Positions 33,856 through 45,500 of a stretch of 64,000 nucleotides of DNA are shown piece by piece. The position numbers and the translations under genes are program-made. The stretch lies in contig NC_080043.1 in the NCBI RefSeq assembly GCF_012489685.1, positions 78,942,292-79,006,291 of the forward strand, written 5' to 3'. Every line of letters begins with the position of its first letter. Position 1 is the first letter of the stretch. The stretch comes from Lotus japonicus (taxonomy: Eukaryota; Streptophyta; Magnoliopsida; Fabales; Fabaceae). Below the pieces are notes generated by a model. That model was not told the DNA's origin, did no database searches, and saw only the letters and a list, made by a program, of their open reading frames with translations.

Positions 33856-36800
33856 ATGGCGATGATACTTACGGGTGAGGAAGATCTATCTTTCTTGATG
33901 CTTCTCTCTTTCTCTTCTAAGCTTTCTTTCAGATCTTCCCAACCCTCTTCTTCTTCTATCGATCATCCTCATCAATCCAATCAATTATCCAAATCTGTCT
34001 TCAAAGAAGAAATTCATTTTGAAGATATCAATCAAGATCTTGACAACTGGGAAATTCCAAAAATTTCTCATGCTGAGATCTACAAACCAAACGGATCCTT
34101 TTTCAAACGATCAGATTTCATTATCAAAACTGTTGAGCAAACCTACAAGCTCAGATCTGATGATGAAGAAATCCATCTGCTTTCCGAGAAAAGCATCAAA
34201 GAACATATCAGCAAGAACTTCAACTATCTTCATATAGGTAGTGTTCAAGTTGGTCTTAAACCCCTAACCAGGAAATCTCTTGACATCGCTGTACTCCTTT
34301 GTCTTAGGGATGTTAGACATAATCAATTCCATGACTCCCTCTTAGGAACGGTTGAAACCAGCCTGAGTAATGGACCAATCTTTTTCAATTGCTTCCCAGA
34401 TCTAACTGTTAGTCTGGAAGATAAAAACATCCTTGATGTCCTCTTCCTAAATATCAAGCTTCACGGCCTTGATATGAAGGAGGATTCCATTCCCATCTCC
34501 TTAATCTACAGGGTTCAATACAAGGTAATGAACTCTATCAAATCTTATTTCTTGCGAACCAATTGTGAGAAATCTGGAGAAACAACTCTTTTCCTTACAG
34601 ATTATGATAAGGCAAACGTTATTGTTCCCAAAACCATCCAATGGAGTGATATCACCCTTCCAGAGAAATGGTCTTTGGAAAAGGCTACTCCAGCCCAACC
34701 TGTTGAAACTCCTGAGTTTCGTGAAATTGTCCAACACCAATCTGGCCAAGTAGATCTCATCTTTGATAGAAGAAATTCTTTCTCCATCCCTAGATCTATT
34801 AGGACATCCTCTGATTTCCAATCTGCCATGTCCAGAAGATCTTTTTCTATGACTAGAAGGAACCAACCCGAGTCTAGCGCTCGACCTTCCCTCTCTCATG
34901 ACGGATCTACTATCCATTTGGCTGGATATGTCAATACCACTCCTGTCAAGACTACCTATGACAAGGGTGATGAAGAACATCAATCCACCTTATCTCCAAC
35001 ATATTCTTCTCTAGAAACCCCCGGAGAAACTTCTGATTTCATTGGAGCAATCACTACTGAATTCGTCATCGACAAAGGAAGTATCAAGGCAGATTTCTAC
35101 TCTGACCGATGGACTCAGCAAAGAAAATGGTTCTTTGCAAAGTATCAGGGTGAAAAGAGAAAGAAGATCCAAGAAAAATTCTATGGGTTCCTTGAGAAAA
35201 CCCAGCAAAACATCTTCTTTTTTGAATGGTTTCAAGATTATGCCAACAAGAATTGGAAATCTTACCCCTTCCAAATTGACATGGTTAAATGGCAGCATAA
35301 GGATGGAAAAGAAACCCTTTCTAACCTGCCACCTAAAACTCATTTCCTTCTTAAAGGAGCTCAATCTACACCTGTCCTAGCTTCTCCCTTCAAGACTAGG
35401 AAAGAAGAAGGTGATGTCACTGGTAAAGACATCAAAGACCTCATGGAACAATCCAATTATACCAATAAGTATATTCAAATTCTTGGAGAAGCCCAAGTGC
35501 AGGATTGCTCTTCCAGGAAAGGAAAAGAAAAGGTCAAGATTGAAACTTCCTCTTCTAATCTTGATATCCCTAAAGGATGCCAACTTGAAAAACCTCTTTT
35601 CAAACCCTTTCAAATCAGTAGCCGTTCCAGACACTCGGCTCAAACTGTTCGAGCAAAAAAGGAATCTGACAATGAGCTCCTCCAAAAGGTGGTAGAGCAA
35701 CTTCAGCTTCTCAAACAAGTTATTCCTGAGACTCCGGAACCTCCTGAGACTCCGGAACCTACTCCGGAAGCAGTTTCTAATCCCACTATTACTGCTCCTC
35801 CTCCTCCTAAAACTCGTACTTCTACTCGTAATACCTCTACTTCTTTAAATAATATTGAAGATGGTAAGGTTGAGTCTGATTCTGATATTCAATCTATGAA
35901 GTCTGACGTTCAATCTATCAAAAGTATTCCGGTCAATACTGTCATTCACAATTCTAAGAATCAGTGGAGAAAAGAAACCAAGCTCTACTATCCTAGAGCT
36001 ACTGCTCCTGATCTTCTTTTAGAAGAATCTTCAAACTTCAAAAGCTTCAGTGCCAACAATGTCTATGAATGGAATATTGATGGTGAAAACGAGTATGGCA
36101 TCACCAAAATCCTCCAAAATATGACTATGGTAGCCACTGCCTATGTTACCGCCAACAATTGTCCTGAATCTCTTATCGTTGAAGTCTTGGTTGCTGGTTT
36201 CTGTGGCCAGCTCAAAGGTTGGTGGGATAATTATCTCACTCAAGACGAGAAGGATCAGATCTTAACTGCTGTCAAGACGGATGAAGAAGGTAATCCTATC
36301 ATGGAAGATGGCAAATTCATCTCTGATGCTGTCAACTCCTTAATCTTTACCATAGCCCAACATTTTGTTGGAGATCCTTCCCTCATCAAGGACAGATCTG
36401 GTGATCTTTTGTCCAATCTTAAGTGCAAATCTTTGGGTGATTTCAGGTGGTATAAGGATACCTTCCTGACCAGGGTTTACACCCGAGAAGACAGCCAACA
36501 AGCTTTCTGGAAAGAGAAATTCCTGGCCGGTCTTCCTAAGTCTTTTGGCGACAAAGTTCGTGAGAAACTTAGAAGCCAAAATCCGGGGGGAGAAATCCCT
36601 TATCATACCCTTAGTTATGGACAGCTCATAGCTATCATTCAAAGAGCTGCTCTCAAAATCTGTCAGGACGACAAAATCCAACAGCAACTCACTAAGGAGA
36701 AGTCTCAGAATCGCAGGGATTTGTGTACTTTCTGCGAACAATTTGGGATTCAAGGTTGTCCCAAGAAACCTAAACCCAGAAAGCAAGATCCTCCTCCCAA

Positions 36801-39453
36801 ACAACAATGGAGAAATAGATCTAGCAGGAATGATCATAGGAAACCCAAGCCTAGATCAAAACCTTCGCAAATTCCAAAGAACCCTCCTGAGACTAGACCC
36901 TCTCAAGGAAAAGATGTTACCTGCTACAACTGCGGCAAGCCGGGCCATATTAGCAGGTATTGCAGACTCAAAAAGAGAATCTCTGAGCTTCATCTTGAAC
37001 CTGAGATCGAAGACAAGATCAACAATCTTCTCATTCAAACTTCTGATGAAGAAGAAGAATCTAATCCTTCGGATTATGAGGTCTCTGAAGACCTAAATCA
37101 AATTCAGAATGATGATTCTCAATCATCATCCTCCGTCAATACCTTGTCTATCAACACTTTGACCAATGAACAAGATCTACTCTTCAGGGCCATTAATTCT
37201 ATCCCTGATCCTGAGGAAAAGAAAATCTATTTGGAACGCCTCAGGTCTACTCTTGAAGATAGGCCTCCCAAAAGTCCTATAACCACTAATAAATTCAATC
37301 TTAGGGATACTTTCAAGCGTCTTGAGAAATCTACGGTCAAGCCCGTCACTATTCAAGACCTCCAATCTGAAGTCAATTCCCTTAAGACGGAGGTTAAAAG
37401 CCTCAAACAAATCCAAAGCAGTCAGCAGCTTATTTTGGAGAAACTGACTAGAAATTATGAGGAAGATGATTCTTCTGTACCTGATTCCAATCCAGCTCCT
37501 AACGACAACTGCGAGGACTTTCTGGAAAATATTAACCAGGTCACCATTCAGAAATTCTTCATCCATGTCAAAATCCTCATAGGTGATTTTATTCTCGAAA
37601 TCCCTGCCCTCTTTGACACAGGGGCAGATTCCAGTTGTATTTCGGAGGGACTCATTCCCACCAGATATTTTGAGAAAACAACTGAGAAGCTCAGCGCTGC
37701 CGAAGGATCTAGACTAAAAATCAAGTATAAAATCCCCTCAGCTATCATCAAAAATGGTAGTCTTGAAATCGAAACTCCATTTCTGTTAGTCAGAAATTTG
37801 AGTCAAAAAATCATTATAGGGACCCCTTTCATTAAGAAGCTCTTCCCCTATAATACTGACGTAGATGGCATTACTGCCCAGCACCTTGGACATCCGATTT
37901 TATTCAAATTCTCTGAACCCCCCATAGAAAAGACTTTGAATGCCATATCCTACAAGGAGAAGCAGATTAACTTCCTCAAGGAAGAAATCTCTTACAAAAC
38001 CATTGAGGTTCAATTACAACAACCTTCTGTCAAATCAAGGATTGAGAATATTTTGGAAGATATTCAATCTAACATCTGTTCTGATCTACCCAACGCCTTT
38101 TGGGAAAGGAAGAGCCATATGGTGGAACTTCCTTATGAAAAAGATTTTTCAGACAAACAGATTCCAACCAAGGCTAGGCCTATTCAAATGAATGAAGAAC
38201 TTCTTCATTTCTGCCAAAAGGAAATCAATGATCTCCTTGAAAAGAAACTTATTCGCAGGAGTAAGAGCCCTTGGTCCTGTGCAGCCTTCTATGTCAACAA
38301 ACAAGCTGAGATAGAACGGGGAACCCCTAGGCTGGTTATTAACTACAAACCTCTCAATCAAGCCCTTTGTTGGATTAGATATCCTATCCCCAACAAGAAA
38401 GATCTCTTAGCCAGACTGCATGATGCTAAGGTCTTTTCAAAATTCGACATGAAATTTGGATTCTGGCAAATCCAATTGCAAGAGAAGGATAGGTATAAAA
38501 CTGCTTTTACTGTTCCTTTTGGGCAGTATGAGTGGAACGTTATGCCTTTTGGGCTAAAGAACGCCCCATATGAATTCCAAAGGATTATGAACGAAATCTT
38601 CAATCCTTATTCCAAATTCACTATTGTCTACATTGACGATGTTCTAATCTTTTCCCAAACTTTAGATCAACATTTCAAACATCTCAATACGTTCATCTCT
38701 GTAATCAAAAGGAATGGCTTGGCTGTATCCAAGACAAAGGTCAGTTTGTTTCAAACCAAAATCAGATTCCTTGGTCACAACATCCACCAAGGAACCATCA
38801 TTCCTATCAATAGAGCCATCGAATTCACGGATAAATTCCCTGATCAAATCATTGACAAAACCCAACTACAAAGATTCCTGGGTTGTCTCAATTATGTTGC
38901 GGACTTCTGTCCTCAACTCAGTACCATAATCAAACCCCTTCATGATAGACTCAAGAAGGATCCTCCACCTTGGTCCGATATTCATACCAATGTGGTCAAA
39001 CAAATCAAACTTCGTGTCAAGAATCTCCCTTGTCTTTATCTCCCTAATCCTCAAGCTTTCAAAATTATTGAAACTGATGCCTCTGATATTGGCTTTGGTG
39101 GTATTTTGAAACAAAAGGTTTTTGACAAGGAACAAATTATTGCTTTTACTTCAAAACATTGGAATCCTGCTCAACAGAATTATTCTACTGTCAAAAAAGA
39201 AGTTTTAGCAATCGTTTTATCTATTTCAAAATTTCAATCTGATTTGATTAATAAAAAATTCTTAGTCCGTGTAGACTGCAAATCTGCGAAAGAAATCTTA
39301 CAAAAAGATGTCAAAAACTTAGCTTCAAAACATATCTTTGCCAGATGGCAAGCTATTTTAAGCGTTTTTGACTTCGATATTGAATATATAAAAGGATCTA
39401 ACAATTCTCTCCCTGATTTCCTCACTCGTGAATATTTGCAGGGAAGATCATAA
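33856..39453 (+). CDS. Pararetrovirus polyprotein, unit 2 (1865 aa, uninterrupted)
   Basis: First in-frame ATG is at 33856. An N-terminal Ser-rich segment is followed by a 30K-type movement protein (about residues 60-270), then a long capsid region. Near residue 1020 is a zinc knuckle (CYNCGKPGHISRYC, CX2CX4HX4C), followed by an acidic and Lys/Glu coiled stretch, a retropepsin active site (LFDTGADSS), RT with the YIDD box, and RNase H (ETDASDIGFGG), ending TREYLQGRS. The products would move, encapsidate and reverse transcribe the viral genome. The frame is intact, but two conserved RT positions differ from the other copies (DMKFGF for DMKSGF, NAPYEF for NAPSEF), so activity is doubtful. A functional second ORF and promoter are missing downstream and upstream. 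Confidence 0.93.
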   Translation: MAMILTGEEDLSFLMLLSFSSKLSFRSSQPSSSSIDHPHQSNQLSKSVFKEEIHFEDINQDLDNWEIPKISHAEIYKPNGSFFKRSDFIIKTVEQTYKLRSDDEEIHLLSEKSIKEHISKNFNYLHIGSVQVGLKPLTRKSLDIAVLLCLRDVRHNQFHDSLLGTVETSLSNGPIFFNCFPDLTVSLEDKNILDVLFLNIKLHGLDMKEDSIPISLIYRVQYKVMNSIKSYFLRTNCEKSGETTLFLTDYDKANVIVPKTIQWSDITLPEKWSLEKATPAQPVETPEFREIVQHQSGQVDLIFDRRNSFSIPRSIRTSSDFQSAMSRRSFSMTRRNQPESSARPSLSHDGSTIHLAGYVNTTPVKTTYDKGDEEHQSTLSPTYSSLETPGETSDFIGAITTEFVIDKGSIKADFYSDRWTQQRKWFFAKYQGEKRKKIQEKFYGFLEKTQQNIFFFEWFQDYANKNWKSYPFQIDMVKWQHKDGKETLSNLPPKTHFLLKGAQSTPVLASPFKTRKEEGDVTGKDIKDLMEQSNYTNKYIQILGEAQVQDCSSRKGKEKVKIETSSSNLDIPKGCQLEKPLFKPFQISSRSRHSAQTVRAKKESDNELLQKVVEQLQLLKQVIPETPEPPETPEPTPEAVSNPTITAPPPPKTRTSTRNTSTSLNNIEDGKVESDSDIQSMKSDVQSIKSIPVNTVIHNSKNQWRKETKLYYPRATAPDLLLEESSNFKSFSANNVYEWNIDGENEYGITKILQNMTMVATAYVTANNCPESLIVEVLVAGFCGQLKGWWDNYLTQDEKDQILTAVKTDEEGNPIMEDGKFISDAVNSLIFTIAQHFVGDPSLIKDRSGDLLSNLKCKSLGDFRWYKDTFLTRVYTREDSQQAFWKEKFLAGLPKSFGDKVREKLRSQNPGGEIPYHTLSYGQLIAIIQRAALKICQDDKIQQQLTKEKSQNRRDLCTFCEQFGIQGCPKKPKPRKQDPPPKQQWRNRSSRNDHRKPKPRSKPSQIPKNPPETRPSQGKDVTCYNCGKPGHISRYCRLKKRISELHLEPEIEDKINNLLIQTSDEEEESNPSDYEVSEDLNQIQNDDSQSSSSVNTLSINTLTNEQDLLFRAINSIPDPEEKKIYLERLRSTLEDRPPKSPITTNKFNLRDTFKRLEKSTVKPVTIQDLQSEVNSLKTEVKSLKQIQSSQQLILEKLTRNYEEDDSSVPDSNPAPNDNCEDFLENINQVTIQKFFIHVKILIGDFILEIPALFDTGADSSCISEGLIPTRYFEKTTEKLSAAEGSRLKIKYKIPSAIIKNGSLEIETPFLLVRNLSQKIIIGTPFIKKLFPYNTDVDGITAQHLGHPILFKFSEPPIEKTLNAISYKEKQINFLKEEISYKTIEVQLQQPSVKSRIENILEDIQSNICSDLPNAFWERKSHMVELPYEKDFSDKQIPTKARPIQMNEELLHFCQKEINDLLEKKLIRRSKSPWSCAAFYVNKQAEIERGTPRLVINYKPLNQALCWIRYPIPNKKDLLARLHDAKVFSKFDMKFGFWQIQLQEKDRYKTAFTVPFGQYEWNVMPFGLKNAPYEFQRIMNEIFNPYSKFTIVYIDDVLIFSQTLDQHFKHLNTFISVIKRNGLAVSKTKVSLFQTKIRFLGHNIHQGTIIPINRAIEFTDKFPDQIIDKTQLQRFLGCLNYVADFCPQLSTIIKPLHDRLKKDPPPWSDIHTNVVKQIKLRVKNLPCLYLPNPQAFKIIETDASDIGFGGILKQKVFDKEQIIAFTSKHWNPAQQNYSTVKKEVLAIVLSISKFQSDLINKKFLVRVDCKSAKEILQKDVKNLASKHIFARWQAILSVFDFDIEYIKGSNNSLPDFLTREYLQGRS

Positions 39454-39454
39454 G

Positions 39455-39484
39455 ATGTCCTCCAGAGGAGGATCCTCCTCCTCC
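39455..39484 (+). pseudogene. First ten codons of the viral second ORF, unit 2
   Basis: Same truncation as at 32814-32843: the ATG lies just after the polyprotein TAA, then the inverted capsid fragment starts. Confidence 0.8.
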
Positions 39485-39972
39485 ATGAGGGAAGGATCTC
39501 CAACAAAATGTTGGGCTATGGTAAAGATTAAGGAGTTGACAGCATCAGAGATGAATTTGCCATCTTCCATGATAGGATTACCTTCTTCATCCGTCTTGAC
39601 AGCAGTTAAGATCTGATCCTTCTCGTCTTGAGTGAGATAATTATCCCACCAACCTTTGAGCTGGCCACAGAAACCAGCAACCAAGACTTCAACGATAAGA
39701 GATTCAGGACAATTGTTGGCGGTAACATAGGCAGTGGCTACCATAGTCATATTTTGGAGGATTTTGGTGATGCCATACTCGTTTTCACCATCAATATTCC
39801 ATTCATAGACATTGTTGGCACTGAAGCTTTTGAAGTTTGAAGATTCTTCTAAAAGAAGATCAGGAGCAGTAGCTCTAGGATAGTAGAGCTTGGTTTCTTT
39901 TCTCCACTGATTCTTAGAATTGTGAATGACAGTATTGACCGGAATACTTTTGATAGATTGAACGTCAGACTT
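39485..39972 (-). repeat. Inverted capsid fragment, second copy
   Basis: Copy of 32844-33331 at the 6641-bp period, with identical breakpoints, so the rearrangement preceded the tandem duplication. Confidence 0.92.
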
Positions 39973-39982
39973 GCAAACATAA

Positions 39983-40071
39983 TGTTCAAGTTGGTCTTAA
40001 ACCCCTAACCAGGAAATCTCTTGACATCGCTGTACTCCTTTGTCTTAGGGATGTTAGACATAATCAATTCC
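39983..40071 (+). repeat. 89-bp movement-protein duplicate, second copy
   Basis: Copy of 33342-33430, again followed ten bases later by the primer-binding site. Confidence 0.9.
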
Positions 40072-40081
40072 GACCCCCTCT

Positions 40082-40093
40082 TGGTATCAGAGC
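40082..40093 (+). promoter_or_regulatory. tRNA-Met primer-binding site, second copy
   Basis: TGGTATCAGAGC exactly 6641 bp after the first. Confidence 0.9.
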
Positions 40094-40496
40094 CTGATGG
40101 GGAAGTAGGAACATGCTAAATATGTTAGATATAAGTTATTTCTCTGTTCTGTTCTTATATAATTAAGCACTATGGTCGGGATCTGGACTGGTAGTACACT
40201 TTGAACTAAACTAAAATGAAAGCTCTTTTGAAAACCTTCTAGGATTATTACTATTCAGACTTATGATCATCTCTGCAGCGGAGGCGTTGAAGGCAGTAAG
40301 TCCCTGTGTGGCAGTAAGTCTATATTGGCCATACTACAGACATGTTATTAAGTTCTGAATATTTTCAATGTCCTTGTTTAGTTTCTTTTTGTGGTGGCTT
40401 AAGTCTGATCCAGATCTATACTGCTCAACTATTAAGAACAACGCAGAACCTAACTTATATTTCTAATTTATTTATCTGTTTCTATAGAACCAGGTG

Positions 40497-41657
40497 ATGG
40501 CGATGATACTTACGGGTGAGGAAGATCTATCTTTCTTGATGCTTCGCTCTTTCTCTTCTAAGCTTTCTTTCAGATCTTCCCAACCCTCTTCTTCTTCTAT
40601 CGATCATCCTCATCAATCCAATCAATTATCCAAATCTGTCTTCAAAGAAGAAATTCATTTTGAAGATATCAATCAAGATCTTGACAACTGGGAAATTCCA
40701 AAAATTTCTCATGCTGAGATCTACAAACCAAACGGATCCTTTTTCAAACGATCAGATTTCATTATCAAAACTGTTGAGCAAACCTACAAGCTCAGATCTG
40801 ATGATGAAGAAATCCATCTGCTTTCCGAGAAAAGCATCAAAGAACATATCAGCAAGAACTTCAACTATCTTCATATAGGTAGTGTTCAAGTTGGTCTTAA
40901 ACCCCTAACCAGGAAATCTCTTGACATCGCTGTACTCCTTTGTCTTAGGGATGTTAGACATAATCAATTCCATGACTCCCTCTTAGGAACGGTTGAAACC
41001 AGCCTGAGTAATGGACCAATCTTTTTCAATTGCTTCCCAGATCTAACTGTTAGTCTGGAAGATAAAAACATCCTTGATGTCCTCTTCCTAAATATCAAGC
41101 TTCACGGCCTTGATATGAAGGAGGATTCCATTCCCATCTCCTTAATCTACAGGGTTCAATACAAGGTAATGAACTCTATCAAATCTTATTTCTTGCGAAC
41201 CAATTGTGAGAAATCTGGAGAAACAACTCTTTTCCTTACAGATTATGATAAGGCAAACGTTATTGTTCCCAAAACCATCCAATGGAGTGATATCACCCTT
41301 CCAGAGAAATGGTCTTTGGAAAAGGCTACTCCAGCCCAACCTGTTGAAACTCCTGAGTTTCGTGAAATTGTCCAACACCAATCTGGCCAAGTAGATCTCA
41401 TCTTTGATAGAAGAAATTATTTCTCCATCCCTAGATCTATTAGGACATCCTCTGATTTCCAATCTGCCATGTCCAGAAGATCTTTTTCTATGACTAGAAG
41501 GAACCAACCCGAGTCTAGCGCTCGACCTTCCCTCTCTCATGACGGATCTACTATCCATTTGGCTGGATATGTCAATACCACTCCTGTCAAGACTACCTAT
41601 GACAAGGGTGATGAAGAACATCAAGGATTGGAAAGGAATATTTGTTGGTCCATTTGA
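40497..41657 (+). pseudogene. Pararetrovirus unit 3: movement-protein part, 3'-truncated
   Basis: Near-identical to 33856-34983 and broken at 41624 after DKGDEEHQ. The frame then runs about ten codons into junction DNA before a stop. It includes the whole movement-protein domain but no capsid, protease or RT. Confidence 0.9.
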
Positions 41658-41760
41658 AGTAAATGAGCCAAGAATATTTGTTGGTCTATTGGAAAGGAAT
41701 ATTTGTTGGTCTATTTGAAGTAAATGAGCCAAGAGTGCATGAAATTTTGGTTTTGCAGGC
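41625..41760. repeat. Junction between plus and minus viral copies, with a 44-bp direct repeat
   Basis: A 44-bp unit (GGAAAGGAATATTTGTTGGT and on to GAGCCAAGA) occurs at 41630-41673 and 41691-41734 with one difference. The 17 bp between them are a partial third copy. This lies at the 3' end of the viral second ORF on the minus strand. Confidence 0.8.
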
Positions 41761-42556
41761 CAAGGATTGTAAATTCCCAAGCTTTGATGTAATCCCAATA
41801 GTTAAAACCTATAGGGTCAAAATTCTGGGAAAATTTTCTGTAGGTGTTTGGATTGGGTCCAAAGTCAGTGGGACGAAGGACACGGAGAATTTGGAGTGTG
41901 GAGTGGGTAATTAGGGAGTTGTCATTTTTATCCCTAAAATGCTTAATATCCACACTGTTTGTATCAACCAAGATAAACTCATAGAATCTCTGGGTTTTGT
42001 TTGGGTGGATTGGATCAAGATAACCAGGGAAAAGTTTAGTACCAATTTTATTGGCGAGGTTCCCTCCTGAATGGTCCCACCATTCTGGTTCAATCAAGGT
42101 TTGGAATTTGGAGATAGTTTTGGTCAAATATTCCGATTTAGATTGGGTAACTGGGCTAGATTGGGCAACAACAACAGGTTTCTTTCCATCATGAGTTGCT
42201 AAGCTTTTTGTTCTTTCAATAAAAGATTGGAGGGATTGGAGATCTAGGTCATCATCTTTATCAGCGATGCTGGCCCAAGATTTATTTGGTAAATTGATGA
42301 GTCCCTGAGGAACATTATCCAGGCCTGCTTGTTTGAAGGCAAGGAGAGTTGGAATTGATAAAGCATAATCAGCTTTGGTTTGTTTTGGTTGTGAAGATTG
42401 GTTTTGAGCAGTGGGCTCAGATTTTTGGACAGTGGGTCCAGATTGATGGGCAGTGGGCCCAGATAAGATTAAAGAGTCAGAGATTATAATACCTTTGCTC
42501 TTTTCTTTGTTTCTTCCTCTTCCTCGGGAGGAGGAGGATCCTCCTCTGGAGGACAT
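41711..42556 (-). CDS. Pararetrovirus second ORF (281 aa), only full copy in the array
   Basis: ATG at 42556 overlaps the end of the polyprotein ORF by a few bases, as expected for coupled translation. It has a basic/Ser/Gly N-terminus (SSRGGSSSSRGRGRNKEKSK), then a Gln/Ser/Pro-rich linker, then a compact domain with EPEWWDHSGG, RFYEFILVDTNSVDIKH and DYIKAWEF. Its role is unknown to me. In caulimovirids the ORF after the polymerase is often the translation transactivator/inclusion-body protein, and florendoviruses have an uncharacterised second ORF. The C-terminus reaches the repeated junction DNA, so the natural stop is uncertain. Confidence 0.7.
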   Translation of the reverse strand: MSSRGGSSSSRGRGRNKEKSKGIIISDSLILSGPTAHQSGPTVQKSEPTAQNQSSQPKQTKADYALSIPTLLAFKQAGLDNVPQGLINLPNKSWASIADKDDDLDLQSLQSFIERTKSLATHDGKKPVVVAQSSPVTQSKSEYLTKTISKFQTLIEPEWWDHSGGNLANKIGTKLFPGYLDPIHPNKTQRFYEFILVDTNSVDIKHFRDKNDNSLITHSTLQILRVLRPTDFGPNPNTYRKFSQNFDPIGFNYWDYIKAWEFTILGLQNQNFMHSWLIYFK

Positions 42557-42557
42557 C

Positions 42558-45500
42558 TTATGATCTTCCCTGCAAATATTCACGAGTGAGGAAATCAGGG
42601 AGAGAATTGTTAGATCCTTTTATATATTCAATATCGAAGTCAAAAACGCTTAAAATAGCTTGCCATCTGGCAAAGATATGTTTTGAAGCTAAGTTTTTGA
42701 CATCTTTTTGTAAGATTTCTTTCGCAGATTTGCAGTCTACACGGACTAAGAATTTTTGATTAATCAAATCAGATTGAAATTTTGAAATAGATAAAACGAT
42801 TGCTAAAACTTCTTTTTTGACAGTAGAATAATTCTGTTGAGCAGGATTCCAATGTTTTGAAGTAAAAGCAATAATTTGTTCCTTGTCAAAAACCTTTTGT
42901 TTCAAAATACCACCAAAGCCAATATCAGAGGCATCAGTTTCAATAATTTTGAAAGCTTGAGGATTAGGGAGATAAAGACAAGGGAGATTCTTGACACGAA
43001 GTTTGATTTGTTTGACCACATTGGTATGAATATCGGACCAAGGTGGAGGATCCTTCTTGAGTCTATCATGAAGGGGTTTGATTATGGTACTGAGTTGAGG
43101 ACAGAAGTCCGCAACATAATTGAGACAACCCAGGAATCTTTGTAGTTGGGTTTTGTCAATGATTTGATCAGGGAATTTATCCGTGAATTCGATGGCTCTA
43201 TTGATAGGAATGATGGTTCCTTGGTGGATGTTGTGACCAAGGAATCTGATTTTGGTTTGAAACAAACTGACCTTTGTCTTGGATACAGCCAAGCCATTCC
43301 TTTTGATTACAGAGATGAACGTATTGAGATGTTTGAAATGTTGATCTAAAGTTTGGGAAAAGATTAGAACATCGTCAATGTAGACAATAGTGAATTTGGA
43401 ATAAGGATTGAAGATTTCGTTCATAATCCTTTGGAATTCAGATGGGGCGTTCTTTAGCCCAAAAGGCATAACGTTCCACTCATACTGCCTAAAAGGAACA
43501 GTAAAAGCAGTTTTATACCTATCCTTCTCTTGCAATTGGATTTGCCAGAATCCAGATTTCATGTCGAATTTTGAAAAGACCTTAGCATCATGCAGTCTGG
43601 CTAAGAGATCTTTCTTGTTGGGGATAGGATATCTAATCCAACAAAGGGCTTGATTGAGAGGTTTGTAGTTAATAACCAGCCTAGGGGTCCCCCGTTCTAT
43701 CTCAGCTTGTTTGTTGACATAGAAGGCTGCACAGGACCAAGGGCTCTTACTCCTGCGAATAAGTTTCTTTTCAAGGAGATCATTGATTTCCTTTTGGCAG
43801 AAATGAAGAAGTTCTTCATTCATTTGAATAGGCCTAGCCTTGGTTGGAATCTGTTTGTCTGAAAAATCTTTTTCATAAGGAAGTTCCACCATATGGCTCT
43901 TCCTTTCCCAAAAGGCGTTGGGTAGATCAGAACAGATGTTAGATTGAATATCTTCCAAAATATTCTCAATCCTTGATTTGACAGAAGGTTGTTGTAATTG
44001 AACCTCAATGGTTTTGTAATAGATTTCTTCCTTGAGGAAGTTAATCTGCTTCTCCTTGTAGGATATGACATTCAAAGTCTTTTCTATGGGGGGTTCAGAG
44101 AATTTGAATAAAATCGGCTGTCCAAGGTGCTGGACAGTAATGCCATCTACGTCAGTATTATAGGGGAAGAGCTTCTTAATGAAAGGGGTCCCTATAATGA
44201 TTTTTTGACTCAAATTTCTGACTAACAGAAATGGAGTTTCGATTTCAAGACTACCATTTTTGATGATAGCTGAGGGGATTTTATACTTGATTTTTAGTCT
44301 AGATCCTTCGGCAGCGCTGAGCTTCTCAGTTGTTTTCTCAAAATATCTGGTGGGAATGAGTCCCTCCGAAATACAACTGGAATCTGCCCCTGTGTCAAAG
44401 AGGGCAGGGATTTCGAGAATAAAATCACCTATGAGGATTTTGACATGGATGAAGAATTTCTGAATGGTGACCTGGTTAATATTTTCCAGAAAGTCCTCGC
44501 AGTTGTCGTTAGGAGCTGGATTGGAATCAGGTATAGAAGAATCATCTTCCTCATAATTTCTAGTCAGTTTCTCCAAAATAAGCTGCTGACTGCTTTGGAT
44601 TTGTTTGAGGCTTTTAACCTCAGTCTTAAGGGAATTGACTTCAGATTGGAGGTCTTGAATAGTGACGGGCTTGACCGTAGATTTCTCAAGACGCTTGAAA
44701 GTATCCCTAAGATTGAATTTATTAGTGGTTATAGGACTTTTGGGAGGCCTATCTTCAAGAGTAGACCTGAGGCGTTCCAAATAGATTTTCTTTTCCTCAG
44801 GATCAGGGATAGAATTAATGGCCCTGAAGAGTAGATCTTGTTCATTGGTCAAAGTGTTGATAGACAAGGTATTGACGGAGGATGATGATTGAGAATCATC
44901 ATTCTGAATTTGATTTAGGTCTTCAGAGACCTCATAATCCGAAGGATTAGATTCTTCTTCTTCATCAGAAGTTTGAATGAGAAGATTGTTGATCTTGTCT
45001 TCGATCTCAGGTTCAAGATGAAGCTCAGAGATTCTCTTTTTGAGTCTGCAATACCTGCTAATATGGCCCGGCTTGCCGCAGTTGTAGCAGGTAACATCTT
45101 TTCCTTGAGAGGGTCTAGTCTCAGGAGGGTTCTTTGGAATTTGCGAAGGTTTTGATCTAGGCTTGGGTTTCCTATGATCATTCCTGCTAGATCTATTTCT
45201 CCATTGTTGTTTGGGAGGAGGATCTTGCTTTCTGGGTTTAGGTTTCTTGGGACAACCTTGAATCCCAAATTGTTCGCAGAAAGTACACAAATCCCTGCGA
45301 TTCTGAGACTTCTCCTTAGTGAGTTGCTGTTGGATTTTGTCGTCCTGACAGATTTTGAGAGCAACTCTTTGAATGATAGCTATGAGCTGTCCATAACTAA
45401 GGGTATGATAAGGGATTTCTCCCCCCGGATTTTGGCTTCTAAGTTTCTCACGAACTTTGTCGCCAAAAGACTTAGGAAGACCGGCCAGGAATTTCTCTTT

